From Bifidobacterium breve (GTDB lineage: Bacteria; Actinomycetota; Actinomycetes; Nanopelagicales; Nanopelagicaceae): DNA of 49,028 bases. The notes under the pieces were generated by a model, which was not told the origin of the DNA, made no database searches, and was given only the letters and a program-made list of their open reading frames with translations. Position 1 is the first letter of the stretch. The number at the start of each line of letters is the position of its first letter. This document shows positions 7,896 to 15,380 of the stretch, piece by piece. Location: contig CAMAYZ010000008.1 of NCBI GenBank assembly GCA_945863115.1, forward strand, positions 1 through 49,028, in the 5' to 3' direction. Made by a program: the position numbers and the translations under genes.

Positions 7896-9160
7896 GCATC
7901 AAGAATTTAGTTGGCTACCAAGTTCTCGATTCCAGAGGGCGTCCAACCGTTGCAGTAACTCTGACGATGTCAGATGGATCAATTCATACCGCAAGAGTTC
8001 CATCAGGTGCATCTACTGGCGCCCATGAAGCGAAAGAACTTCGCGATACCGATAGCAAGTTAGCTGAGAAGTTTTACGGCGGAAAATCTGTTTACCAGGC
8101 CGTTGAAAATATTAATTCAGTAATCGCACCACGACTTAAGGGACATCGCCCAATCCCCCTTGCAACCGATGGCATCTTGGTCGAACTCGATCACACACCA
8201 GATCACCACATCTTGGGTGCAAATGCGCTTCTTGCAGTTTCACTTGCAGTTGCGAAAGCGGCTGCGCATACAGCAGAACTTTCACTTGCCAGATTTTTTC
8301 AACCAGAAGGTAAATTACTTATCCCAATGCCGATGGTAAATATTCTCTCTGGCGGTGCACATGCAAATCGCACAATGGATATTCAAGATGTTTTAGTTCT
8401 GCCGAATGGCGCAACTTCATTTGCCGAAGCACTCTCCTGGATTGTTGCAATCCGCGAACTTGCCGCAAGTAAGGGCGCAAAGTCCGGCGCAATCACACAC
8501 CTGATTGCTGATGAAGGCGGCCTTGGTATTGCCTTTCCAACAATTGACCACGCACTGGAATTTGTCACCGATTGCATAAACGGTGTTGGTCTATCACCAG
8601 AGAAAGATGTCAGCCTGGCTATCGATGTTGCTTCAACTCAATTCTTTGATGGCACAAATTACAATTTAGTGGCACTAAATAAAAAGTTTTCATCCGGGGA
8701 ATTCATTGCATTCGTATCTAAGTTAGTTTCAGAACATCCTGTTCTTTCTATCGAAGATCCCTTCGCTGAAGATGATTGGCAATCCTGGACCCAATTTATG
8801 ACGATGGCACCATCGAAGTTGCAGGTCCTTGGTGATGATTTATTCACTACAAATCTTGCTCGCCTACAGCGCGGAATCGAAGAGAAAAGCGCCAATGCGA
8901 TTCTGATCAAAGCCAATCAAAATGGTTTGGTTACATCGACACAGAAGGTTTTAAACACTGCTCAAGCAAATAACTTCAAAACAGTTGTTTCTGCTCGCAG
9001 CGGTGAGACTGAAGATTCTTGGCTTGCTGATCTTGCAACCGGCTGGCGTGCTTCTCAAATTAAAGTTGGTTCAACTCATGGTGCAGATCGCACCGCAAAA
9101 TGGAATCGATTGTTAGAGCTTGAAGCTACTGAGAATTGCGAATTCGCTAAACCTTTTTAA
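7892..9160 (+). CDS. Enolase paralogue with altered active site, in sugar-acid operon
   Basis: 422 residues, full enolase length and both domains. Kept: Ser loop VPSGASTG (37-44), His157, Glu208 (ADEGG), metal ligands Asp245, Glu288 and Asp315, the general base Lys340 and Lys391. Changed: the catalytic Glu of the usual QEF motif is Asp166 (QDV), and the His of the usual SHRSGE motif is Ala368 (SARSGE). Enolases interconvert 2-phosphoglycerate and phosphoenolpyruvate. The changed residues line the pocket near the leaving hydroxyl, so a larger 2-phospho sugar acid is plausible. It follows a kinase gene with a 4-base overlap. A second, canonical enolase would be expected elsewhere in the genome. 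Confidence 0.85.
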   Translation: MSIKNLVGYQVLDSRGRPTVAVTLTMSDGSIHTARVPSGASTGAHEAKELRDTDSKLAEKFYGGKSVYQAVENINSVIAPRLKGHRPIPLATDGILVELDHTPDHHILGANALLAVSLAVAKAAAHTAELSLARFFQPEGKLLIPMPMVNILSGGAHANRTMDIQDVLVLPNGATSFAEALSWIVAIRELAASKGAKSGAITHLIADEGGLGIAFPTIDHALEFVTDCINGVGLSPEKDVSLAIDVASTQFFDGTNYNLVALNKKFSSGEFIAFVSKLVSEHPVLSIEDPFAEDDWQSWTQFMTMAPSKLQVLGDDLFTTNLARLQRGIEEKSANAILIKANQNGLVTSTQKVLNTAQANNFKTVVSARSGETEDSWLADLATGWRASQIKVGSTHGADRTAKWNRLLELEATENCEFAKPF

Positions 9161-10884
9161 TGGGAGTGGCGAGGAATTCCGCTACCGGAAGAACCGTTTA
9201 GGAAATCAAGATCTGCGCCAAGGTGCGCTTGTTGCACTGTCTCGTAATAAAGCTTTGACCAACCACGTGTGTGCTTAGGTGCAGGTGCGACCCAGGCCGC
9301 TTTTCGCTTTGCCATCTCTTCTTCAGAGACGAGTAAGTTGATTGAACGATTTGGAACATTGAGTTCAATCATGTCGCCGGTTTTTACTAATGCAAGTGGG
9401 CCACCAACTGCAGCTTCTGGTGAAGTGTGAAGCAGAACAGTTCCGTAGGCAGTTCCTGACATACGTGCATCAGAAATACGAACCATGTCAGTGATTCCTT
9501 GTTCTAGAAGTTTTCTTGGAATTGGCATATTGCCAACTTCTGGGAAACCTGGGAAACCGCGAGGACCGGCATGTTTCAAAACAAGAACAGTGTCTTTTGT
9601 GACGGGAAGATTCATATCTTCAGATGCAATTAAATAATCTTCAATCTCTTCAAAGACAAGTGCTTCACCGGTGTGAACCATGAGTTCTGGTGTTGCAGCT
9701 GAAACTTTTAGCACGCATCCATCAGGTGCAAGTGAACCCTTTAGAACAACGATGCCAGAGCCTGCCTTTTGGAAAGGCTTAGATGCTGGAGTAATTACAT
9801 CTGCGTTCCAAGATTCTGCCGTTGCAATGTTCTCTTTTACGGATTTTCCAGAGACGGTTATGTGCTCGGTGTGCAACATGCCTTCGATTTCCTTCATAAC
9901 AGCAGGAAGCCCGCCGGCATCGAAGAATTCTTCCATCAAATATTTACCAGATGGCATTAAGTTCACAAGGACTGGAACTTCACGAGCGAGTGTGTCGAAA
10001 TCATCGAGATCAAGTTTTACCCCGATACGACCAGCAATTGCAAGTAAGTGAACGACAGCGTTCGTTGAACCACCGATTGCTGCATTTACTTTGATTGCAT
10101 TTTCGAATGCTTCGCGGGTAAGGACCTTTGAAAGAACTTGATCGTCATAAACCATTTGCACAATTCGGCGACCAGCTTCTTGTGAAGTTGAGAAGCGACG
10201 AGCATCTACTGCTGGGATTGCTGCGCTTCCTGGAAGTTGAACACCAAGTGCTTCAGTAACGCATGCCATTGTTGACGCGGTTCCCATGGTCATACAAGAA
10301 CCATTTGAACGCGCAGAACAAGATTCCATTGCGAAGAATTCTTCGATACTTAATTTACCTGCGCGAATTTGTTCGGAATATTTCCAAACTGCAGTTCCAG
10401 AACCGAGAGTCTCACCTTTGTAGCGACCATTTAACATTGGTCCACCGGTAATCATTAAAGTTGGTAGATCTACAGATGCTGCGCCCATCAACATTCCTGG
10501 TGGGGTCTTATCGCAACCAGCAAGAAGAACAACACCATCAAGTGGATTCGAGCGAATTAACTCTTCGGTCTCCATTGCAAGCAAGTTGCGCCACAACATT
10601 GTTGTTGGACGTTGAACTGGTTCGCCAAGTGACATGGTTGGGAATTCAAGTGGAAAACCGCCAGCTTCCCAGACTCCACGCTTTACAGCTTCGGCTACGC
10701 GATCGAGGTGAGCGTTGCAAGGATTTAATTCTGACCAAGTTGTTGCGATACCAATTACTGGCTTGTCGGAAAATACTTCAGAGCCAAAGCCCATATTGCG
10801 AAAGCGTTCGCGATAGATGTATCCATGCTTGCCTTCAGCCTTGAACCAATTCTCGCTACGTCTCTTGAATACCTCTTCGCTCAT
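9157..10884 (-). CDS. IlvD/Edd-family sugar-acid dehydratase
   Basis: A 575-residue Fe-S dehydratase. Three candidate cluster cysteines sit in SELNPCNAH, LLAGCDKTPPGM and SNGSCMTMGTAS, the arrangement of the [2Fe-2S] L-arabinonate-type enzymes. The CDK motif and a Ser near GSGTAV/SARMSG fit the family. It removes water from an aldonic acid (pentonate or hexonate) to give a 2-keto-3-deoxy acid. Length and C-terminus match pentonate/hexonate dehydratases better than dihydroxy-acid dehydratase. Its stop and that of the convergent enolase-like gene share bases 9157-9160 (TTAA). It is transcribed from its own promoter. The exact aldonate is unknown. Confidence 0.85.
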   Translation of the reverse strand: MSEEVFKRRSENWFKAEGKHGYIYRERFRNMGFGSEVFSDKPVIGIATTWSELNPCNAHLDRVAEAVKRGVWEAGGFPLEFPTMSLGEPVQRPTTMLWRNLLAMETEELIRSNPLDGVVLLAGCDKTPPGMLMGAASVDLPTLMITGGPMLNGRYKGETLGSGTAVWKYSEQIRAGKLSIEEFFAMESCSARSNGSCMTMGTASTMACVTEALGVQLPGSAAIPAVDARRFSTSQEAGRRIVQMVYDDQVLSKVLTREAFENAIKVNAAIGGSTNAVVHLLAIAGRIGVKLDLDDFDTLAREVPVLVNLMPSGKYLMEEFFDAGGLPAVMKEIEGMLHTEHITVSGKSVKENIATAESWNADVITPASKPFQKAGSGIVVLKGSLAPDGCVLKVSAATPELMVHTGEALVFEEIEDYLIASEDMNLPVTKDTVLVLKHAGPRGFPGFPEVGNMPIPRKLLEQGITDMVRISDARMSGTAYGTVLLHTSPEAAVGGPLALVKTGDMIELNVPNRSINLLVSEEEMAKRKAAWVAPAPKHTRGWSKLYYETVQQAHLGADLDFLNGSSGSGIPRHSH

Positions 10885-10890
10885 GCGAGG

Positions 10891-10896
10891 AATCTA
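10891..10896 (-). promoter_or_regulatory. -10 box (TAGATT) of a leaderless promoter for the dehydratase
   Basis: On the minus strand TAGATT is followed by 6 bases (CCTCGC) and the ATG at 10884, with no room for a Shine-Dalgarno site. The same TAGATT plus 6-base layout precedes the small gene at 46500. Confidence 0.55.
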
Positions 10897-10925
10897 CTCC
10901 TCGGACAACTTCTGCGTCTACTACG

Positions 10926-10950
10926 ACAAGTCCTACCAGTCCTACAAGTC
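10926..10950. promoter_or_regulatory. Tandem GTN3AC elements upstream of the dehydratase
   Basis: GTCCTAC occurs at 10930-10936 and 10939-10945 (9-base spacing). Read on the minus strand the outer one is CTTGTAGGAC, identical to 244-253. It sits roughly 45-65 bases upstream of the proposed transcription start. The spacing of about one helical turn suggests a dimeric GntR-type site. Confidence 0.4.
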
Positions 10951-11058
10951 GTTTCATCTCATATTTTGGCCATTTTGTAATATTTAATTAAGGGACTAAA
11001 TTTCAATTACTCAAACTTCTGAATACAACTAGAAACATCTCGACAAAAAGGAGATCAA

Positions 11059-11913
11059 ATGCGCATTGCACGCCTTGGCGAATTCAATAAGGAAAAGCCT
11101 GCCGTTGTTTTAAATGACACCGAAGCGGTTTTTGTCGATGATGTAATTGCGGATTGGAATCGTGTTGAACTTGAGAACGGCGCACTTGAGAAAGTTACAA
11201 AGCTAGATCTCTCAGCCCGTCCTAAGGTTAAGATTTCGGATTACCGTTTAGGTTCCCCGGTTGCTCGTCCAACCAAAGCTATTTGTATCGGCTTGAACTA
11301 TAAGCAACATGCAATTGAAACTGGAGCTACCCCACCAGTTGAGCCAATTATTTTTATGAAAGCACCGGACACTGTTATTGGTGGTAACGATGATGTAATC
11401 ATCCCGCCAAACTCAGTTAAGACAGATTATGAAGTTGAAATCTGTGTTGTAATAAAGAAGCGCGCACTTTATTTGAAATCACCAGAAGAAGCTGCTGACT
11501 ACATTCTGGGTTACACAGTTTCGCAAGATGTTTCAGAGCGTTACTGGCAGGTTGAACGTTCTGGCCAATGGGTAAAGGGGAAATCATTCCCAACATTTAA
11601 TCCAGTTGGTCCATGGATTGTTACAACAGATGAATTAAAGAACCCGCAGAATCTTCGTCTCTGGTGCACAGTTGATGGCGAATCTCGTCAAGACTCAAAT
11701 ACCAGTGACATGATCTTCGATATCAATTACTGCGTCTGGTATCTGTCACAAGTTATGGAACTTCATGCTGGCGACATCATTAACTCTGGAACACCACAAG
11801 GTGTTGGAATGGGCTTTAAGCCAGAGAAATACCTAAAGGGTGGCGAAGTAGTTAAGACTGGAATTGATGGAATTGGTTCAATTACGAACCACTTCAAAAA
11901 CTACAAGGCTTAA
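11059..11913 (+). CDS. FAH-family hydrolase/dehydratase of sugar-acid catabolism
   Basis: 284 residues of the fumarylacetoacetate-hydrolase fold. RPTKAICIGLNYKQHA begins the core, EPIIFMKAP and KTDYEVEICVVI provide the metal-binding Glu residues, and SGTPQGVGMGFKP is the family signature. Close relatives include 2,4-diketo-3-deoxy-L-fuconate hydrolases and 2-keto-3-deoxy-pentonate dehydratases. With the adjacent IlvD dehydratase and the nearby dioxovalerate dehydrogenase, either a hydrolytic (pyruvate-yielding) or dehydrating (alpha-ketoglutarate-yielding) role is possible. AAGGAG lies 7 bases before the ATG. The stop shares TTAA with the convergent rbsD. Confidence 0.8.
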   Translation: MRIARLGEFNKEKPAVVLNDTEAVFVDDVIADWNRVELENGALEKVTKLDLSARPKVKISDYRLGSPVARPTKAICIGLNYKQHAIETGATPPVEPIIFMKAPDTVIGGNDDVIIPPNSVKTDYEVEICVVIKKRALYLKSPEEAADYILGYTVSQDVSERYWQVERSGQWVKGKSFPTFNPVGPWIVTTDELKNPQNLRLWCTVDGESRQDSNTSDMIFDINYCVWYLSQVMELHAGDIINSGTPQGVGMGFKPEKYLKGGEVVKTGIDGIGSITNHFKNYKA

Positions 11914-12305
11914 TAAGCGACGCCAGAAGCAATCATTACGTTGCCCCAAGCAAGGTAATCGCCGGTGCGAATAACACCAACTGCGCCATAAGCAAGCTTC
12001 TTGAATTCAGCGTGTGGCAGCGGAATACATTCAGCCTTTGTCATGATTGCTGAAAGTTCTTTTGCACGGCCATCGGCACTAGGTTGAATTTCACTAGCAA
12101 ACCAGAATTGCTCAATTGGAAGTTCAAGTGTCAGCATCTTCAATACATCAACAACTTTTGGCAGGTTTGGTCCCATTGAAAGATCAATGCAAGGAACGCC
12201 TGCAGGAACTGGGAATCCGGCATCTGAAACAACGATGCGATCAAAGTGACCTGTGCGCGCAACCATTGCTGAGATATCGCGGTTAATTATTCCGGTGTAT
12301 TTCAT
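11910..12305 (-). CDS. rbsD: D-ribose pyranase (RbsD/FucU family)
   Basis: 131 residues, typical for RbsD. The N-terminal IINRDISAMVARTGHFDRIVVSDAGFPVP is split here as the IARxGH-type catalytic His region and the DAGxPxP segment. The IDLSMGPN strand and the YLAWGNVMI C-terminal Tyr/Asn element are present. It interconverts pyranose and furanose ribose, delivering the form that ribokinase accepts. FucU (fucose mutarotase) is a close alternative, but the adjacent ribokinase gene supports RbsD. The gene is 28 bases downstream of rbsK and converges on the FAH gene. Confidence 0.82.
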   Translation of the reverse strand: MKYTGIINRDISAMVARTGHFDRIVVSDAGFPVPAGVPCIDLSMGPNLPKVVDVLKMLTLELPIEQFWFASEIQPSADGRAKELSAIMTKAECIPLPHAEFKKLAYGAVGVIRTGDYLAWGNVMIASGVAY

Positions 12306-12333
12306 TTCTGCTCCTTGTTTTGATTTATTCTAG

Positions 12334-13263
12334 CTAGTTGTTCTCTGAGATAAATTTTTGCACTTCACTCGGTGTTGGCGATGCCATCGCCGCACCCTTG
12401 CGAGTTACTTTAAGAGTCGCAGCATAAACGCCAAAACGGGTTGCCGTAAAGATGTCATCGCCGGCAGCAAACCTAGTCGCAAGATTCGCGCACATCGTGT
12501 CACCGGCACCGATAGTGTCGATCGCAGTAACTTTTGGCGCAGAAATGGTTTCTGATCTTTCGCCATCGGTTACATATGCACCCTTTGGTCCGAGTGTTAT
12601 TACAACCTTCTTGCAGCCCAGCGATTTAGAAAGTGACTCGGCCTGCTTTGCTAAGTCGCCTTCGATTCCAGTTAATTCTGCTGCTTCGCCTTCATTTGGA
12701 ACAACGACATCGACTAAACCTTCCCAGCCCACGAGTGGTGCAACTGGTGCGGGTGTCAAAACAACAGTGACTCCATTATCTTTCGCCAACTTTGCAGCAG
12801 CTAAATTTCCAGAAGTCGGAAGTTCTAATTGCAGTAGCAAAATATCGGATTCAATAATCGTCTTTGAATGGCGTGAAATATATTGCGCATCGCCCAAATC
12901 ATTTGATTGCGGAATGATGATGATTGAATTATCGCCGTCTGTTGTCTGCACAGATATGTGACCAACACCGGTTCCGAGTTCAGTGCTTCGTTCGATATCG
13001 CTCGAATTAACGCCTTCAGCAACAAAAGCCTTCATGAAGTCATCGCCGAAACCATCAGTGCCAAGATTTCCGAGCATCGCACTCTGTGCACCAGCGCGGC
13101 CTGCAGCAATTGCTTGATTAAATCCCTTGCCACCAAGTGCGATTGAAAAACTTTCGCCGCGAAGGGTCTCGCCACTCTTTGGACGTCTTGGTGTGTAAGC
13201 AACCAGATCCATCATGAAACTTCCGAGCGTTGTTACACGTGGATTTTTTGAATTGTCCGACAT
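12334..13263 (-). CDS. rbsK: Ribokinase (PfkB family)
   Basis: 309 residues. TLGSFMMDL is the N-terminal strand, LGGKGFNQAIAAGRAGA the ribokinase substrate/Lys-Asn segment, VVPNEGEAAELTG the central motif, and DTIGAGDTMCANLA the GAGD catalytic motif. It phosphorylates ribose (or a related pentose) at O5 with ATP. It is preceded by the SIS isomerase gene with 2 bases spacing and followed by rbsD, so one operon is likely. The presence of an arabinose-5-phosphate-isomerase-like neighbour leaves room for D-arabinose as an additional substrate. Confidence 0.85.
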   Translation of the reverse strand: MSDNSKNPRVTTLGSFMMDLVAYTPRRPKSGETLRGESFSIALGGKGFNQAIAAGRAGAQSAMLGNLGTDGFGDDFMKAFVAEGVNSSDIERSTELGTGVGHISVQTTDGDNSIIIIPQSNDLGDAQYISRHSKTIIESDILLLQLELPTSGNLAAAKLAKDNGVTVVLTPAPVAPLVGWEGLVDVVVPNEGEAAELTGIEGDLAKQAESLSKSLGCKKVVITLGPKGAYVTDGERSETISAPKVTAIDTIGAGDTMCANLATRFAAGDDIFTATRFGVYAATLKVTRKGAAMASPTPSEVQKFISENN

Positions 13264-13265
13264 AA

Positions 13266-13862
13266 CTAATTTGTGGCCTTACCGAGCGCGCCACCGGGAT
13301 GTCGTTTCCCAAAATCTTGTGAAGAAAATCCGCGATGCGCCATAAGCGCTGATGCAAGTGCATCCCCGGCGGCAATAGTTAGCGTTGTTGAAGTTGTTGG
13401 TGCCAGATTTAGCGGATCTGCTTCTTTGTCGAAAGCAATGCTGATTACTGCATCTGCGCTCTTTGCAAGTGTTGAATTAGCGTTCTTAGTTATTGCAATA
13501 ACCTGATTTCCCCAAGCCTTTGCCATTTTTGCAATTGCATTTACTTCTGCTGTCTCACCTGAATTTGAAATAGCAATCAGAACATCGCCTGAGGTCAGCG
13601 CACCAGAATCACCGTGAAGGGCATCGGCTGAATGTAAAAAGAAGGATGGGGTGCCGGTGCTTGAAAGAGTTGCTGCGATTTTTGCACCAACAAGACCAGA
13701 TTTTCCAAGACCAGTGATTACTACATGGCCTTTGCATTCAGCAAGAATTTCAAGTGCTGGCTTTAGATTTGCTTCAAGTGTTTTTGCAAAGTTATTCAGT
13801 GCAGAAATTTCAGTATTGATTGCATTAGTTGCAGCAGCAAGCGCTTTAGATATATCAGCCAT
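13266..13862 (-). CDS. SIS-domain sugar-phosphate isomerase (KdsD/GutQ-like, no CBS domains)
   Basis: 198 residues of one SIS domain. TGLGKSGLVGAKIAATLSS is the phosphate-binding loop, FLHSADALHGDSGALT and AISNSGETAEV match arabinose-5-phosphate isomerases, and the protein ends at FGKRHPGGALGKATN, precisely where the two CBS domains of KdsD/GutQ begin. It would interconvert arabinose 5-phosphate and ribulose 5-phosphate. Actinobacteria make no KDO, so a catabolic pentose role is more likely. It overlaps the aldehyde dehydrogenase gene by 8 bases and is 2 bases from rbsK. Confidence 0.75.
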   Translation of the reverse strand: MADISKALAAATNAINTEISALNNFAKTLEANLKPALEILAECKGHVVITGLGKSGLVGAKIAATLSSTGTPSFFLHSADALHGDSGALTSGDVLIAISNSGETAEVNAIAKMAKAWGNQVIAITKNANSTLAKSADAVISIAFDKEADPLNLAPTTSTTLTIAAGDALASALMAHRGFSSQDFGKRHPGGALGKATN

Positions 13863-15360
13863 TGATCACCCGATTAATTCCTAGTGGATTTGATTCTTGT
13901 AGAGCTGGTGGAAGTAAATCATCAATAAAGTTTTGGTAAGCAACTGGGCGCAAGAAGCGATAAATTGAATCAAGTCCAACAGATGTGGTGTGGCTTGATG
14001 ATGAAGGAAATTGCCCGCCATGTTGCATCGCCGCAGTAACGGCTACCGCAGTTGGGAAACCATTCATAATTACGCGACCAGCAATCTGACTTAGAGCTTC
14101 AACTAGTTTTGCAACATCTTCACCTGCAGCAGCATGCAAGCTTGCAGTTAATTGCCCTTCAAGTTTTCCGGCAACATCCAAGAACTTAGCGAAATCCGCA
14201 CGAATAATTACGGTCGTTGGACCAAAGTGTTCTTCCAACAGTTCTTTATTCTTAAAGGCATCGGCCCAATCAACAACAAACACCGTAGGGGTTACACCAA
14301 ATCCACCTTCGGTTGCTTTTCCAGCAAATATCTTTAGCGATGAACTCTTTGCTAAATCATTGATTGCTGATGTGAAGCGATCTGCTATTCCCTTATTCAA
14401 TAGTGGGGCAACTGCAATGGTCGCTAAATAACTTTCAATTTCAGCAATAAATGAATCGCCTTCGGCACCAGTTGGAACGATCAAAATTCCTGGCTTTGTG
14501 CAGAACTGACCGGATCCTAAAGTCGCTGAATCAATTGTTGCTTTTGCAAGATCTGCAGCTTTTTCAGAAAGAACTTTTGGTGAGAAAAATACTGGGTTCA
14601 AACTTCCCATTTCGGCATAAACCGGAATCGGGACTTCGCGCTTTGCGCTGATGTCCATAAGAATCTTTCCAACTTTTCCAGATCCAGTAAATCCAATTGC
14701 GGTGATATCTGGATGGCTTGCAATCCAATGTGTGATCTCTGGATTTGTGCCTTCTACTAAAGCAAAGATGTCAGGTGAAAGTCCAACTTTTTTAAGTCCG
14801 GCTACAACTGCTGCATGCATTGCGCGACAGGTATTTGGATGTGAAGGATGTGCTTTAACAACAACTGGACAACCAGCTGCTAGAGCAGATGCGCTATCGC
14901 CGCCGATTACAGAGAATGCAAATGGAAAGTTACTTGCTGCAAAAATTCCGGCAACACCTAAAGCCTGATTGGCTTTGCGAATATCTGGGCGTGGAGCTGG
15001 AATCCAGTTTGCATCTGGGCGATCAATAATTGCTTGGTAGTGCGCACCCGATTCAACCAACTTCGCGAATTGTTCAAGTTGAAAAACAGTTCGGGAAAGT
15101 TCGCCAGTTAACCGACCATTTGGTAGCGCAGTTTCTTGCATTGTAATTTCGATTAATTTTTCTCGAGAAGCTTCGATTGCTTCACCAATTGCTCGAAGCG
15201 CAGCGGCACGTTCTTTCGGAGTTGTTGCTGCGAATGCAGTTTTTGTCGCAACCGCTTTCGAAATTAACCCTGATACATCCGATGCCGACATCTCGGATAT
15301 CTGGTCACCGAATGCCGACCCGGTAGTTGGATTAATTGCCTGAAAAGTTGCTGCAGTCAT
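13855..15360 (-). CDS. Alpha-ketoglutarate semialdehyde (2,5-dioxovalerate) dehydrogenase
   Basis: 501 residues of the aldehyde dehydrogenase superfamily. AIGFTGSGKVGK binds NAD(P), YAEMGSLNPVFF contains the catalytic Glu, and SATLGSGQFCTKPGI the nucleophile Cys. These last two strings match the KGSADH type found in glucarate and pentose (Weimberg) pathways, not betaine or succinate semialdehyde dehydrogenases. It oxidises 2,5-dioxovalerate to alpha-ketoglutarate. It is the first gene of the operon with the SIS isomerase, rbsK and rbsD, and starts 20 bases after the stop of prmC, so it could be read through from the housekeeping operon. Confidence 0.82.
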   Translation of the reverse strand: MTAATFQAINPTTGSAFGDQISEMSASDVSGLISKAVATKTAFAATTPKERAAALRAIGEAIEASREKLIEITMQETALPNGRLTGELSRTVFQLEQFAKLVESGAHYQAIIDRPDANWIPAPRPDIRKANQALGVAGIFAASNFPFAFSVIGGDSASALAAGCPVVVKAHPSHPNTCRAMHAAVVAGLKKVGLSPDIFALVEGTNPEITHWIASHPDITAIGFTGSGKVGKILMDISAKREVPIPVYAEMGSLNPVFFSPKVLSEKAADLAKATIDSATLGSGQFCTKPGILIVPTGAEGDSFIAEIESYLATIAVAPLLNKGIADRFTSAINDLAKSSSLKIFAGKATEGGFGVTPTVFVVDWADAFKNKELLEEHFGPTTVIIRADFAKFLDVAGKLEGQLTASLHAAAGEDVAKLVEALSQIAGRVIMNGFPTAVAVTAAMQHGGQFPSSSSHTTSVGLDSIYRFLRPVAYQNFIDDLLPPALQESNPLGINRVING

Positions 15361-15380
15361 TGGTAAAGAGTAATGCCTCT

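Noticed and set aside
9680-10051. 123-codon plus-strand open frame inside the dehydratase
   Set aside because: It lies wholly opposite a well-conserved dehydratase gene and has no recognisable domain; an antisense shadow.
1-15360. Sugar island as a mobile element
   Set aside because: No integrase, transposase, tRNA-bounded attachment site or terminal repeat is present, and composition looks the same as the rest of the window.
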